This document shows, in pieces, positions 45,774 to 54,106 of a stretch of 64,000 nucleotides of DNA. Every line of letters starts with the position of its first letter. Positions within the stretch are counted from its first letter, which is position 1. Below the pieces are notes generated by a model. The model was given only the letters and a program-made list of their open reading frames with translations, did not search any database and was not told the DNA's origin. The position numbers and the translations under genes were made by a program. Origin of the DNA: Bradyrhizobium sp. Arg816 (GTDB lineage Bacteria; Pseudomonadota; Alphaproteobacteria; Rhizobiales; Xanthobacteraceae); contig NZ_JAPRAQ010000014.1 in assembly GCF_029989365.1 (NCBI RefSeq), forward strand, positions 124,001-188,000. Direction: 5' to 3'.

Positions 45774-47015
45774 ATGTCAAACTGGTACAGCGAAAGCTCG
45801 CCGCTGGAGCGGCGCACGTTCTGGGCAAGCTTTGGCGGCTGGGCGCTGGATGCGCTCGACGTCCAGATGTTCGGCCTCGCCATCCCCGCGCTGATCGCGG
45901 CCTTCGGCATCAGCAAGGCCGATGCGGGCCTGCTCGGCTCGGTCACGCTGTTCTTCGGCGCGTTCGGCGGCTGGATCGGTGGCGCGCTCGGCGACCGTTT
46001 TGGTCGCGTCAAAGCGCTTCAGATTACTGTTGCGACCTTTGCGCTCGCGACCTTCGCCTGCGCGTTCGCAACAACCTACACCCAGCTCCTGGCGCTCAAG
46101 GCGATCCAGGGCCTCGGTTTCGGGGCCGAATGGGCTTGCGGCGCGGTGCTGATGGCCGAGATCATCCGCCCCGAGCATCGCGGTAAGGCGCTGGGCTCGG
46201 TGCAGAGCGCCTGGGCCGTGGGGTGGGGCGCAGCCGTGCTACTCTCGGCCCTCGTCTTCACTTATGCACCCGCCGACATCGCCTGGCGGCTGCTGTTTGC
46301 GCTGGGACTGTTGCCCGCGCTTCTCATCATCTTCATCCGTCGCGGCCTAAAGGAGCCGCCGCGCGCGGTCGCTGCCGACAAGACGCCGTTCTTCGCCACG
46401 CTCTCGGGCATCTTCCATCGCGACGTGCTGCGCTCGACGCTGATCGGAGGCCTGTTTGGCATCGGCGCCCACGGCGGCTACGCCGCGCTCACCACCTTCC
46501 TGCCGACTTACTTGCGCGAAGTGCGGCAGTTGTCGGTGCTGGGCTCCAGCGGCTACCTTGCCGTGATCATCGTCGCCTTCTTCTGCGGCTGCGTCGCGAG
46601 CGGCATCATCAGCGACCGTATCGGCCGCAGGGCCAATGTCGCCTTCTTCGCCAGCGCCTGCATCGTCACCGTGCTGATCTACATCTTCGCGCCGCTGACC
46701 AATGGCGAGATGCTGGTGCTCGGCTTTCCGCTCGGCTTCTTCTCCGCCGGCATTCCCGCCAGCATGGCGGCGCTGTTCAGCGAACTCTATCCGGCCGGCG
46801 TGCGCGGCACCGGTGTCGGCTTCTGCTACAATTTCGGCCGCATCGTCTCCGCCGCGTTCCCCTTCCTCGTGGGCTATCTCAGCGACCATATCGGGCTCGG
46901 ACCGGCGATCGGCATCGATGCGGCCTTCGCCTATTCGCTGGTGCTGATCGCGGTGGTGCTGCTGCCCGAAACCCGCGGCAAGGTTTTTGAACAAGCCGCC
47001 GCGACGCGCGCCTGA
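45774..47015 (+). CDS. MFS transporter, aromatic acid/proton symporter type
   Basis: 413 aa, twelve predicted helices. The GDRFGRVKAL loop after helix 2 and the DRIGRRANV loop after helix 8 are the duplicated MFS signatures; GGWALDALDVQMFGLAIPAL in helix 1 with its Asp pair is typical of the AAHS/sialate-type group. It is 49 bases after the GntR gene and 22 bases before the amidohydrolase gene. It likely imports an organic acid. Confidence 0.9.
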   Translation: MSNWYSESSPLERRTFWASFGGWALDALDVQMFGLAIPALIAAFGISKADAGLLGSVTLFFGAFGGWIGGALGDRFGRVKALQITVATFALATFACAFATTYTQLLALKAIQGLGFGAEWACGAVLMAEIIRPEHRGKALGSVQSAWAVGWGAAVLLSALVFTYAPADIAWRLLFALGLLPALLIIFIRRGLKEPPRAVAADKTPFFATLSGIFHRDVLRSTLIGGLFGIGAHGGYAALTTFLPTYLREVRQLSVLGSSGYLAVIIVAFFCGCVASGIISDRIGRRANVAFFASACIVTVLIYIFAPLTNGEMLVLGFPLGFFSAGIPASMAALFSELYPAGVRGTGVGFCYNFGRIVSAAFPFLVGYLSDHIGLGPAIGIDAAFAYSLVLIAVVLLPETRGKVFEQAAATRA

Positions 47016-47037
47016 CGCCGGATGGAGAGCAGTCACC

Positions 47038-47937
47038 ATGATGTCCCGCGAACGCGGCCTGACGCGCCGCCAATTCGGCACAGGCCTTGTATCCCTCGTG
47101 TCGGCCACGGCCGCCGCGAGCCGAGCGAAGAGTGAGACGAGCTTGCCGACGATCGATACCCATGCCCATGTCTTCCACCGCGGCCTCAAGCTCGCGCCCG
47201 GCCGGCGCTATGCCCCCGATTATGATGCGCCGCTGGCGCTGTATCTGGAGCAGCTCGACCGCAATGGCATGAGCAACGGCGTGCTGGTGCAGCCGAGCTT
47301 TCTCGGCACCGACAATTCCTATCTGGTCGAGGGCCTGAAGACGGCCGGCGGGCGCCTGCGTGGGATCGCGGTGGTCGATCCTTCCGTGACCGCGGACGAA
47401 CTGCGCGCGCTCGATCGCGCCGGCGTCGTCGGCATCCGTCTCAATCTCGTCGGCCAGTCCTTGCCCGATCTCGCTGCCGGCGAATGGAAGGCGCTGCTCG
47501 GAAACGTGAAATCGATGGGCTGGCAAGTCGAGCTCCAGCGCAACGCGTCCGACCTCGCACTGCTGGCGCCGCAGCTGCTCGATCATGGTGTCACCGTCGT
47601 GCTCGATCACTATGCGTTGCCGGATCCGAAACTCGGCGTCGCCGATCCCGGCTTCCAGTCGGTGCTGAAGTTAGGGGCGACGAAGAACGTCTGGGTGAAG
47701 ATCTCGGCGCCGTATCGCAACGGTGCGGCCGGCGAGAGCTTTGCGAAGGAAGCCTATCCGCTGCTGTGTAGTGCTTACGGTCTTGATCGTCTGCTGTGGG
47801 GTAGCGACTGGCCGCACACGCAGTTCGAGGCGTCGCAGAGCTATGAGAGGAACCGCCGGTTTCTCGACACGCTGATCACCGATCCAGCCGAGCGTGCGCA
47901 AGTGCTCGCATCGCCACGTTCACTCTTCCGCTTCTGA
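47038..47937 (+). CDS. Tat-exported amidohydrolase family 2 lactonase-like protein
   Basis: 299 aa. The N-terminus RGLTRRQFGTGLVSLVSATA is a twin-arginine signal. The mature protein is a TIM-barrel metal hydrolase with IDTHAHVFHRG (metal HxH), LDHYALPDP and SDWPHTQFE, like LigI-type 2-pyrone-4,6-dicarboxylate lactonases. GGAG lies before the ATG at 47038. Together with the MFS protein it suggests hydrolysis of a lactone or similar compound in the periplasm and import of the product. Confidence 0.87.
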   Translation: MMSRERGLTRRQFGTGLVSLVSATAAASRAKSETSLPTIDTHAHVFHRGLKLAPGRRYAPDYDAPLALYLEQLDRNGMSNGVLVQPSFLGTDNSYLVEGLKTAGGRLRGIAVVDPSVTADELRALDRAGVVGIRLNLVGQSLPDLAAGEWKALLGNVKSMGWQVELQRNASDLALLAPQLLDHGVTVVLDHYALPDPKLGVADPGFQSVLKLGATKNVWVKISAPYRNGAAGESFAKEAYPLLCSAYGLDRLLWGSDWPHTQFEASQSYERNRRFLDTLITDPAERAQVLASPRSLFRF

Positions 47938-48060
47938 ATCGTCTTCCGCGATTGCTCCGATTGCACTCAATTTTGGGGCATGACGGGCGATGCCGCCACT
48001 TGTAGAGTGCCGGCGATGCAGCCGAGCGCGGCTGCGATTTGGGTGAAGAGGAAATGAGCG

Positions 48061-48975
48061 ATGCAGCGCCGCTACATCACCGTCGACGTGTTCACCGACC
48101 GCGCCTTCGGCGGCAACCAGCTCGCCGTGGTGCTCGATGCCGGCGGGCTCACGACGCAGCAGATGCAGGCGATCGCGACCGAGTTCAACTATTCCGAGAC
48201 GACCTTCGTGCTGCCGCCGCGCAATCCCGGTCACGACGCAGAGGTCCGCATCTTCACGCCGGTGAGGGAGCTTCCCTTCGCGGGTCATCCCAATGTCGGC
48301 ACCGCTTTCGTGCTGGCCCGGCGCAGCAATGAGCCCTGGCCGCGATTGTTGTTCGAGGAGAAGGCCGGAATCGTGCCGGTCGAGATCTGGCGGGAGCAGG
48401 GCAAGGTCGTCGGCGCCGAGCTGACTGCGCCGCAGCCGCTGGCGCGTCTTGCAAAGCTGTCCGCCGCCGAGGTCGCCGCGTGCCTGTCATTGACCGCGGA
48501 CGACATCAGGACCGATCGTCATGTGCCGGAGGTCGTCGGCGTCGGCACGCCGTTCGTTGTCGCGGAATTGCATTCGCGCGACGCGCTACGGCGGGCGACG
48601 CCCGACGCTGCGGCGTTCGGCCGGACACTGCCGCGCGACGGCGCGTTCTCGATCTATTTCTACACGCGCGATATCCCGGCGGCGCAGGCGCCTTGCGACC
48701 TCCAGGCGCGGATGTTCATGCGCGGCGCCAGCGGTTTCGCCGAGGATCCCGCCACCGGCAGCGCAACGGTCGCCGCCGCCGCGCTGCTTGCGACGCTCGA
48801 TCCGCTTCGCGACGGCGAGCTGAAGCTCACTATCGGCCAGGGGTTTGACATGGGCCGGCCGAGCATCCTGCGGACGACAGTGGAAAAGGAGGGCGGCGCC
48901 CTTCTCGATGCCTATGTCGGCGGCCATTGCGTGCAGATGATGGAAGGGACGTTCGAGCTGGCAGGTGAGGGCTGA
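48061..48975 (+). CDS. PhzF family isomerase-like protein
   Basis: 304 aa, family length. The two-domain diaminopimelate-epimerase-like fold is shown by YITVDVFTDRAFGGNQLAVV, NYSETTFVLPP with the likely catalytic Glu46, LPFAGHPNVGTAFVL, and GFAEDPATGSATVAAAALL. PhzF itself isomerises in phenazine synthesis, but most homologs have unknown substrates and no other phenazine gene is present. Confidence 0.92.
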   Translation: MQRRYITVDVFTDRAFGGNQLAVVLDAGGLTTQQMQAIATEFNYSETTFVLPPRNPGHDAEVRIFTPVRELPFAGHPNVGTAFVLARRSNEPWPRLLFEEKAGIVPVEIWREQGKVVGAELTAPQPLARLAKLSAAEVAACLSLTADDIRTDRHVPEVVGVGTPFVVAELHSRDALRRATPDAAAFGRTLPRDGAFSIYFYTRDIPAAQAPCDLQARMFMRGASGFAEDPATGSATVAAAALLATLDPLRDGELKLTIGQGFDMGRPSILRTTVEKEGGALLDAYVGGHCVQMMEGTFELAGEG

Positions 48976-48987
48976 GGTCTCTGCACT

Positions 48988-49027
48988 CGTCATTCCGGGG
49001 CGAGCGTAGCGCGAACTCGGAATGACG
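48988..49027. repeat. Short CGTCATTCCGGGG repeat
   Basis: CGTCATTCCGGGGCGAGCG is followed by CGAACTCGGAATGACG, a shortened inverted relative of 33040-33145 with the middle removed. It lies between convergent phzF-like and DUF488 genes. Confidence 0.65.
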
Positions 49028-49037
49028 GCGGAGCCGG

Positions 49038-49499
49038 CTATACCTGCCGTCCCGCCAAATTCGTCACCGCCACGCCATCGCGCTCCTCGATGATCTCCGC
49101 GATCATCTGGCGGTGGCAATGGGTGTGATCGCGCTCGTAGCAGAGCAGGCAGACCGGTCCGGCCTTCATCACCAGCGCCGAGAGCTCGTCCATCTCTTCC
49201 CTGGCCTGCGGCGTCTTCAGGTGCTTTGAATAGATCTTCTCCAGCACATCGTATTGGCCGCTGCGCGCGGCGAGGCGGCCTTCCTTCGGCGTGCCGAGCG
49301 CGGCGAGATGGACATAGGCGATCCCGCGCTCATCGAGCCCCGCGGACAATTGCTTCTTCGAAAAGCCGGGCCGGCGCGAAGAGGTCACCGCCCGCACATC
49401 GACCACGAGCCTGACACCGGCCTTTTCCAGCTCGTCGAGCACCGCCTTGGGCGGCGTCTGTTCATAACCGATGGTGAAGAGCTTTTTCGCCTTTGCCAT
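49038..49499 (-). CDS. DUF488 domain protein
   Basis: 153 aa. The family motifs TIGYEQTPPKAVLDELEKAGV, VDVRAVTSSRRPGFSK and CLLCYERDHTHCHR are visible; the Cys/His cluster could bind a metal. Function unknown. It begins nine bases after the DUF72 gene on the same strand, a neighbour often found with it, so the two may act together. Confidence 0.9.
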   Translation of the reverse strand: MAKAKKLFTIGYEQTPPKAVLDELEKAGVRLVVDVRAVTSSRRPGFSKKQLSAGLDERGIAYVHLAALGTPKEGRLAARSGQYDVLEKIYSKHLKTPQAREEMDELSALVMKAGPVCLLCYERDHTHCHRQMIAEIIEERDGVAVTNLAGRQV

Positions 49500-49508
49500 G
49501 AACCATCC

Positions 49509-50345
49509 TCAGCTCACCCGCGCGATCAGTTCCATGGCGCCGGCCGGTGCGCGCACCTTGCCCTCGTGGATGACATAGGCGAACACGTCGCGCGGCTCTT
49601 TCTTCGGCTTGGCCTTGTCGACCTTCGGCAAATCGTCGGGTTCACTCCCCTCGGCCCAGTCCTGAAAGCGCTTGGCCCAGGCATCGAGCTGTTTCGGCGG
49701 ATAGCAGGTCTTGATCTCGTCATTGCCCTTCTGGAGCCGTGCATAGACGAAATCGCCGGCGACGTCGGCGATCGCCGGGTATTTGCCGTGCTCGGCGAAC
49801 ACGACGGGCGTCTCGAACTCGCGGATCAGCGCGACGAAGTCCGGCGCGCAAAAGCTGTCGTGGCGGACCTCGACGACATGGCGCAGCGCGCGCCCCTCGA
49901 GCTTGCGCGGCAGCAGCTCCAGGAACTTGCCGAAATCGGCGCCGTCGAACTTTTTCGTCGGCGCGAACTGCCACAGCGCCGGCCCGAGATGGTCGCCGAG
50001 TTCCAGTACGCCGGAATCATAGAACCGCTTGATGGAATCGCCGGCCTCGGCGAGCACGCGGCGGTTGGTGGCGAAGCGCGGTCCCTTCACCGAGAACACG
50101 AAACCATCGGGCACTTCGCTGGCCCATTTGCGAAAGCTCTCCGGCTTCTGCGAGCCGTAATAGGTGCCGTTGATCTCGATCGAGGTCAGCTTCGAGGCGG
50201 CATAGGACAATTCCTTGGCCTGCGTGAGCTTCTCCGGGTAGAACACGCCGCGCCAGGGCTCGAAGGTCCAGCCGCCGACGCCGATGAAGATGTTGCCGGA
50301 TTTTTTGGACGCGGTTTTTGCTTTGGCCACGGGAGGGTCTCGCAT
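49509..50345 (-). CDS. DUF72 domain protein
   Basis: 278 aa TIM-barrel-like protein. FIGVGGWTFEPWRGVFYPE at about 20-38 and INGTYYGSQKPESFRKWA are the family hallmarks. DUF72 proteins (E. coli YecE) have unproven enzymatic roles. The first 15 residues are Lys-rich; a start slightly downstream is possible. Co-directional with the DUF488 gene. Confidence 0.9.
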   Translation of the reverse strand: MRDPPVAKAKTASKKSGNIFIGVGGWTFEPWRGVFYPEKLTQAKELSYAASKLTSIEINGTYYGSQKPESFRKWASEVPDGFVFSVKGPRFATNRRVLAEAGDSIKRFYDSGVLELGDHLGPALWQFAPTKKFDGADFGKFLELLPRKLEGRALRHVVEVRHDSFCAPDFVALIREFETPVVFAEHGKYPAIADVAGDFVYARLQKGNDEIKTCYPPKQLDAWAKRFQDWAEGSEPDDLPKVDKAKPKKEPRDVFAYVIHEGKVRAPAGAMELIARVS

Positions 50346-50445
50346 CGACGGGGAGGGACCTCATCCTAATCAAACCAGATGTGATTGGCCAGTTGCGCCG
50401 TCCCGTCTAAGCTCGCAGCCGGACCCGCGCAAAAGGAGAACAAGA

Positions 50446-50829
50446 ATGCGGATGCTGATGGTGGGAGCGGCGCTCGTCATGATGACATCTGCTGCCATGA
50501 CTTGTTCTGCAATGGCGGACGATGACGACGATGCCAAGGGTGCGCAGAAGCTCGCCATGCAGGGCCGCGACGATTATTGGCATTGCCTGGCGCGGGAATA
50601 TTCGCGCGACTCCAATCAGGGACTATCGGAACAGGATTTCGGCCGCTCGGTCGCGGGCGCCTGTCCGTCCGAGCGGCAATATTACCGGGTGGCGTTGCTC
50701 GACTATCTCACCACGCAATATCCGAACATCGATGCCGGCGCCCATCTCGCCACCGCGAACAGGGCGGTCGAGTCGGCGCAGAAGGACATCGTGACGGCCT
50801 TCGTCAAGCACAGGCCGCCGGCGAAGTAG
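50446..50829 (+). CDS. Secreted protein of unknown function, 127 aa
   Basis: AAAAGGAG lies before the ATG at 50446. A signal peptide (MRMLMVGAALVMMTSAAMT, cut near AMA at about 23) is followed by an acidic run DDDDDAKG and a helical domain with two cysteines (HCLAREY, GACPSERQ). I recognise no family. It is divergent from the DUF72 gene. Confidence 0.7.
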   Translation: MRMLMVGAALVMMTSAAMTCSAMADDDDDAKGAQKLAMQGRDDYWHCLAREYSRDSNQGLSEQDFGRSVAGACPSERQYYRVALLDYLTTQYPNIDAGAHLATANRAVESAQKDIVTAFVKHRPPAK

Positions 50830-50910
50830 GGAATGGTGAGTGGCGAGTAGCGAGTAGGGCGGAAGCCCGTGTTGGCTCATTCGCTACTCACCATTCGCTA
50901 TTCGCCCCTT
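50829..50910. repeat. GAGTAGCGA-type repeat
   Basis: Iterated GGCGAGTAGCGAGTAG on the left and CGCTACTCACCATTCGC on the right form an imperfect inverted repeat around GGCGGAAGCCCG. It immediately follows the secreted protein gene. Confidence 0.55.
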
Positions 50911-50979
50911 CGGCAGCCCTTCCAGCTCCGCGCGCATCCATGGTATCACTGGAGGCATCGGGAACAGGGATGGGCTTCC

Positions 50980-51180
50980 ATGTCGTCTGAGTCGGTGGGT
51001 GGCATTCTGGGCGCGATCGTCGCGGCGGTCGTGCTTGCGGTCGCCGTCGTATTGGGGCCGATCGGCCAGTACGGCAAGCCGCCCAGGCCGGCAAAGGCCG
51101 AGTCGGCTCCGTCGGCAGCGCCCGCTGTCCCGGCCGCGCCCGCGCCGCGCGGGCCGGTAATCAAGGAAGTCCCGAACTAG
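50980..51180 (+). CDS. Small single-span membrane protein, 66 aa
   Basis: MSSESVGGILGAIVAAVVLA begins one membrane helix (8-27), followed by a Pro/Ala-rich tail with APSAAPAVPAAPAPRGP. The site upstream (GGGA) is only fair. Unknown function. The next 270 bases (51181-51450) hold only a weak hairpin and a repeated TTTTTGGGCC motif, with no convincing gene. Confidence 0.5.
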   Translation: MSSESVGGILGAIVAAVVLAVAVVLGPIGQYGKPPRPAKAESAPSAAPAVPAAPAPRGPVIKEVPN

Positions 51181-51450
51181 CAGGATCTGAAAAAGGGCCG
51201 CTATGCCCCCTTGCGAAGCGGTCTTGCCGTTCCTATCTAGGCTGTAACGGCGACGTTGAGTGAAACCTCCGGCGCTGGAACGACCTTGGAATAGCTTGGA
51301 CTTGCGCCGGATGTACGCGCGGTCCGCCGTTCCGGGGTCGTTGGCATTTTTGGGCCCTTTTTGGGCCTTTCCCCACAGACCCCCGGCTCCGTAGATCTTG
51401 GCAGCGCAACGTCTTGGCAGCGCAGGACGCGGCGGATATACGCTCCCGTC

Positions 51451-52584
51451 ATGAACGAAGCGATCAGACCGGGCTCCGGCACTCCCCCGCAGGCTCACGA
51501 GGCACCGGAACTGTCGGTCATCGTCCCGACGTTCAACGAGCGCGACAACGTCACGGTGCTGTACCGGCGGCTGGAGGCGACGCTCGTCAACGTCGCCTGG
51601 GAAGTCGTGTTCGTCGACGATAATTCTCCTGACGGGACCTGGGACGTCGTGCGCGCGCTGGCGCAGCGCGACAACCGCGTGCGCTGTGTCCGCCGCATCG
51701 GCCGCCGCGGTCTGTCGGGCGCCTGCATCGAGGGCATCCTGGCCTCGAGCGCGCCCTATGTGGCCGTGATCGATGCCGACCTCCAGCACGACGAGACACA
51801 ACTGCCGAAGATGCTGTTGCTGCTCGCAAGCGACCAGGCCGATCTCGTCGTCGGCAGCCGCTATATCGAGGGCTACAAGAGCGAAGGCTTCAACAAGCAG
51901 CGCGCTGGCGCCAGCGCGCTTGCGACCGAACTCGCCAGGAAGGCGCTGCGGGTCGAGATCGCCGATCCCATGAGCGGCTTCTTCATGGTTCGCCGCGACC
52001 GTTTCGAGGAGCTCGCGCCGAAGCTGTCGGTGCACGGCTTCAAGATCCTGCTCGACCTCGTCGCGAGCGCGAACGGTAGCTTGCGAGCCGTTGAAATTCC
52101 CTACACGTTCGGTGAGCGCCAGCACGGCGAGAGCAAGCTCGATTCCATGGTCGCGCTGGATTTTCTCGGCCTGGTGCTGGCCAAGTTCACCAACGATGCC
52201 GTCTCGCTGCGCTTCATCCTGTTTGCGATGGTCGGGGGCATCGGCCTCGTGGTGCATCTGACGACGCTGTTCATCGCCCTTCAGCTGTTCAAGGCGCCGT
52301 TCGCGGAGGCGCAGGCCGCAGGCGCCGTCGTCGCCATGACCAGCAACTTCGCCCTCAACAACTTCCTCACCTATCGCGACCAGCGGCTCAAGGGCTTTGC
52401 GCTGCTGCGCGGCCTGATCGCCTTCTACATCGTGTGCAGCGTCGGCCTGCTCGCCAATGTCGGCGTCGCCTTCTCGGTCTATGACCAGGAGCCGATCTGG
52501 TGGCTGGCCGGCATGGCCGGTGCGCTGATGGGCGTGGTGTGGAACTACGCGATGTCCGGACTGTTCGTCTGGCGCAAGAAATAG
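51451..52584 (+). CDS. GT2 glycosyltransferase with GtrA domain
   Basis: 377 aa. Residues 15-235 are a dolichol-phosphate-mannose-synthase-like GT2 domain: LSVIVPTFNERDNV, VVFVDDNSPDGTWDVV, AVIDADLQHDETQLP and the QHGESKL motif. Residues 240-377 form a four-helix GtrA domain. This architecture makes a polyprenyl-phosphate sugar and may flip it across the membrane. The GT39-type gene starts seven bases after its stop, so the two likely act in sequence. Confidence 0.92.
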   Translation: MNEAIRPGSGTPPQAHEAPELSVIVPTFNERDNVTVLYRRLEATLVNVAWEVVFVDDNSPDGTWDVVRALAQRDNRVRCVRRIGRRGLSGACIEGILASSAPYVAVIDADLQHDETQLPKMLLLLASDQADLVVGSRYIEGYKSEGFNKQRAGASALATELARKALRVEIADPMSGFFMVRRDRFEELAPKLSVHGFKILLDLVASANGSLRAVEIPYTFGERQHGESKLDSMVALDFLGLVLAKFTNDAVSLRFILFAMVGGIGLVVHLTTLFIALQLFKAPFAEAQAAGAVVAMTSNFALNNFLTYRDQRLKGFALLRGLIAFYIVCSVGLLANVGVAFSVYDQEPIWWLAGMAGALMGVVWNYAMSGLFVWRKK

Positions 52585-52590
52585 CTCGAC

Positions 52591-54093
52591 ATGGGCGGGG
52601 CTGACGCGCGGATTGTCCGTAATACCGCGCTGGTGATCGTTGCGCTGGTCGGCTTGCGGCTGGTTGCGGCAGCGTTCACGCCGATCACCTTCGACGAAGC
52701 CTATTACTGGATGTGGTCGAAGAACCTCGCCGGAGGGTATTACGACCACCCGCCGATGGTCGCCTATGTGATCCGCGCCGGCACCATGATCGCCGGCGAC
52801 ACCGAGTTCGGCGTCCGCGTATTCTCGATCCTGCTCGCGCTGCCGATGAGCTACGCGATCTACCGTTCCGCCGCCATCCTGTTCGGCGGCGCGCGGGTGG
52901 CTGCGACCAGCGCCATCCTGCTCAACGTGACCATGATGGCCTCGATCGGCACGCTGATCGTGACGCCCGATGCGCCGCTGCTGGTCGCCTCCAGCTTTGT
53001 GCTGTTCTTCCTCGCCAAGGTGCTGGAGACCGGCCGCGGCGTCTGGTGGCTCGCTGTCGGCGCGGCGGTCGGCGCGGCGCTGCTGTCGAAATACACCGCG
53101 ATGTTCTTTGGCGCCGCGATCCTGATCTGGCTCGGTTCCGTGCCGAAACTGCGGCGCTGGTTCCTCTCGCCCTGGCCCTATCTCGGCGGTCTCGTTGCGT
53201 TCGCGCTGTTCTCACCGGTGATCCTGTGGAATGCGGATCATCAATGGGTCTCGTTCGTAAAGCAGCTTGGGCGGGCGAAGATCGAGGACTTCCGTCCCGT
53301 CTTCATCGCCGAGCTGATCCCGACCCAGATCGCCTTCGCAACGCCGCTGGTCTTCATCCTCGGCGCGATGGGCCTGCACGCGCTGACCTGGCGCCGGGCC
53401 GGCGCGCTGGCCTCGCGAATGCTGATCGAGACGCTGTTCTGGACCATCGTCGCCTATTTCGTCTGGCATTCGCTGCATGCCCGCGTCGAGGCCAACTGGT
53501 TCGCGCCGGTCTATCCGCCCTTCATCGTTGCCGCGGCCGCTGCTGCCAATCTCGTGCAGTGGCAACCACGCGCGCGCCGCCTCGCGGATTTCTGCCTGCG
53601 CTGGGCCGCGCCCGTGGGCATCGTGATGTTTGCGGCGCTGATCGTGCAGGCCAACACCGGCTGGCTGTCGGGGTATCGCCGCGACGCGACGGTGCGCAGC
53701 GTCGGCGTCGGCTGGCGCGAGCTCGCCGCCGAGATCGAAGCGGCGCGCGCGCGCAGTGGCGCGACCTGCGTGCTCGCGCAGGACTACGGCACCACGGGCT
53801 GGCTCGCCTTTTACTTGCCGCGCGGCACCTGCGTGCTGCAGCAGAACCAACGCATCCGCTGGGTCAACATGCCCGAGCCCGATCCAAAGCTGCTTGCCGG
53901 CAAGCTGATCTCTGTCGACGAGCTGCGCCCGGACGGCCATCCCGCCCTCGACGAGCTCTTCGCGAAGGTGACGCAAATTGCGCAATTGCAGCGCAAGCGC
54001 GGGCCGCTCGTGGTCGAGACCTACGGCATTGATCTGCTCGAAGGCGCCAAGGGCGACGTGCTCGACCGCTCGCCGCCGCCGGAAGCGCGGTAG
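52591..54093 (+). CDS. GT39/ArnT-like membrane glycosyltransferase
   Basis: 500 aa with about eleven helices. The first outer loop has TFDEAYYWMWSKNLAGGYYDHPPM, containing the Asp-Glu typical of the GT-C superfamily. The C-terminal 120 residues form a soluble domain. It should transfer a sugar from the lipid carrier made by the preceding enzyme to an envelope acceptor (lipid A, polysaccharide or protein); the acceptor is not determinable. Confidence 0.9.
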   Translation: MGGADARIVRNTALVIVALVGLRLVAAAFTPITFDEAYYWMWSKNLAGGYYDHPPMVAYVIRAGTMIAGDTEFGVRVFSILLALPMSYAIYRSAAILFGGARVAATSAILLNVTMMASIGTLIVTPDAPLLVASSFVLFFLAKVLETGRGVWWLAVGAAVGAALLSKYTAMFFGAAILIWLGSVPKLRRWFLSPWPYLGGLVAFALFSPVILWNADHQWVSFVKQLGRAKIEDFRPVFIAELIPTQIAFATPLVFILGAMGLHALTWRRAGALASRMLIETLFWTIVAYFVWHSLHARVEANWFAPVYPPFIVAAAAAANLVQWQPRARRLADFCLRWAAPVGIVMFAALIVQANTGWLSGYRRDATVRSVGVGWRELAAEIEAARARSGATCVLAQDYGTTGWLAFYLPRGTCVLQQNQRIRWVNMPEPDPKLLAGKLISVDELRPDGHPALDELFAKVTQIAQLQRKRGPLVVETYGIDLLEGAKGDVLDRSPPPEAR

Positions 54094-54106
54094 GCGGCCC
54101 CAAAAT

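Noticed and set aside
48061..48975. Phenazine biosynthesis locus
   Set aside because: Only a PhzF-like gene is present; this family is widespread and no other phz gene is in the window.
51237..51482. Minus-strand 81-codon frame in the gap before the GT2 gene
   Set aside because: No ribosome-binding site, no recognisable composition, and it overlaps the start of the well-supported glycosyltransferase gene.
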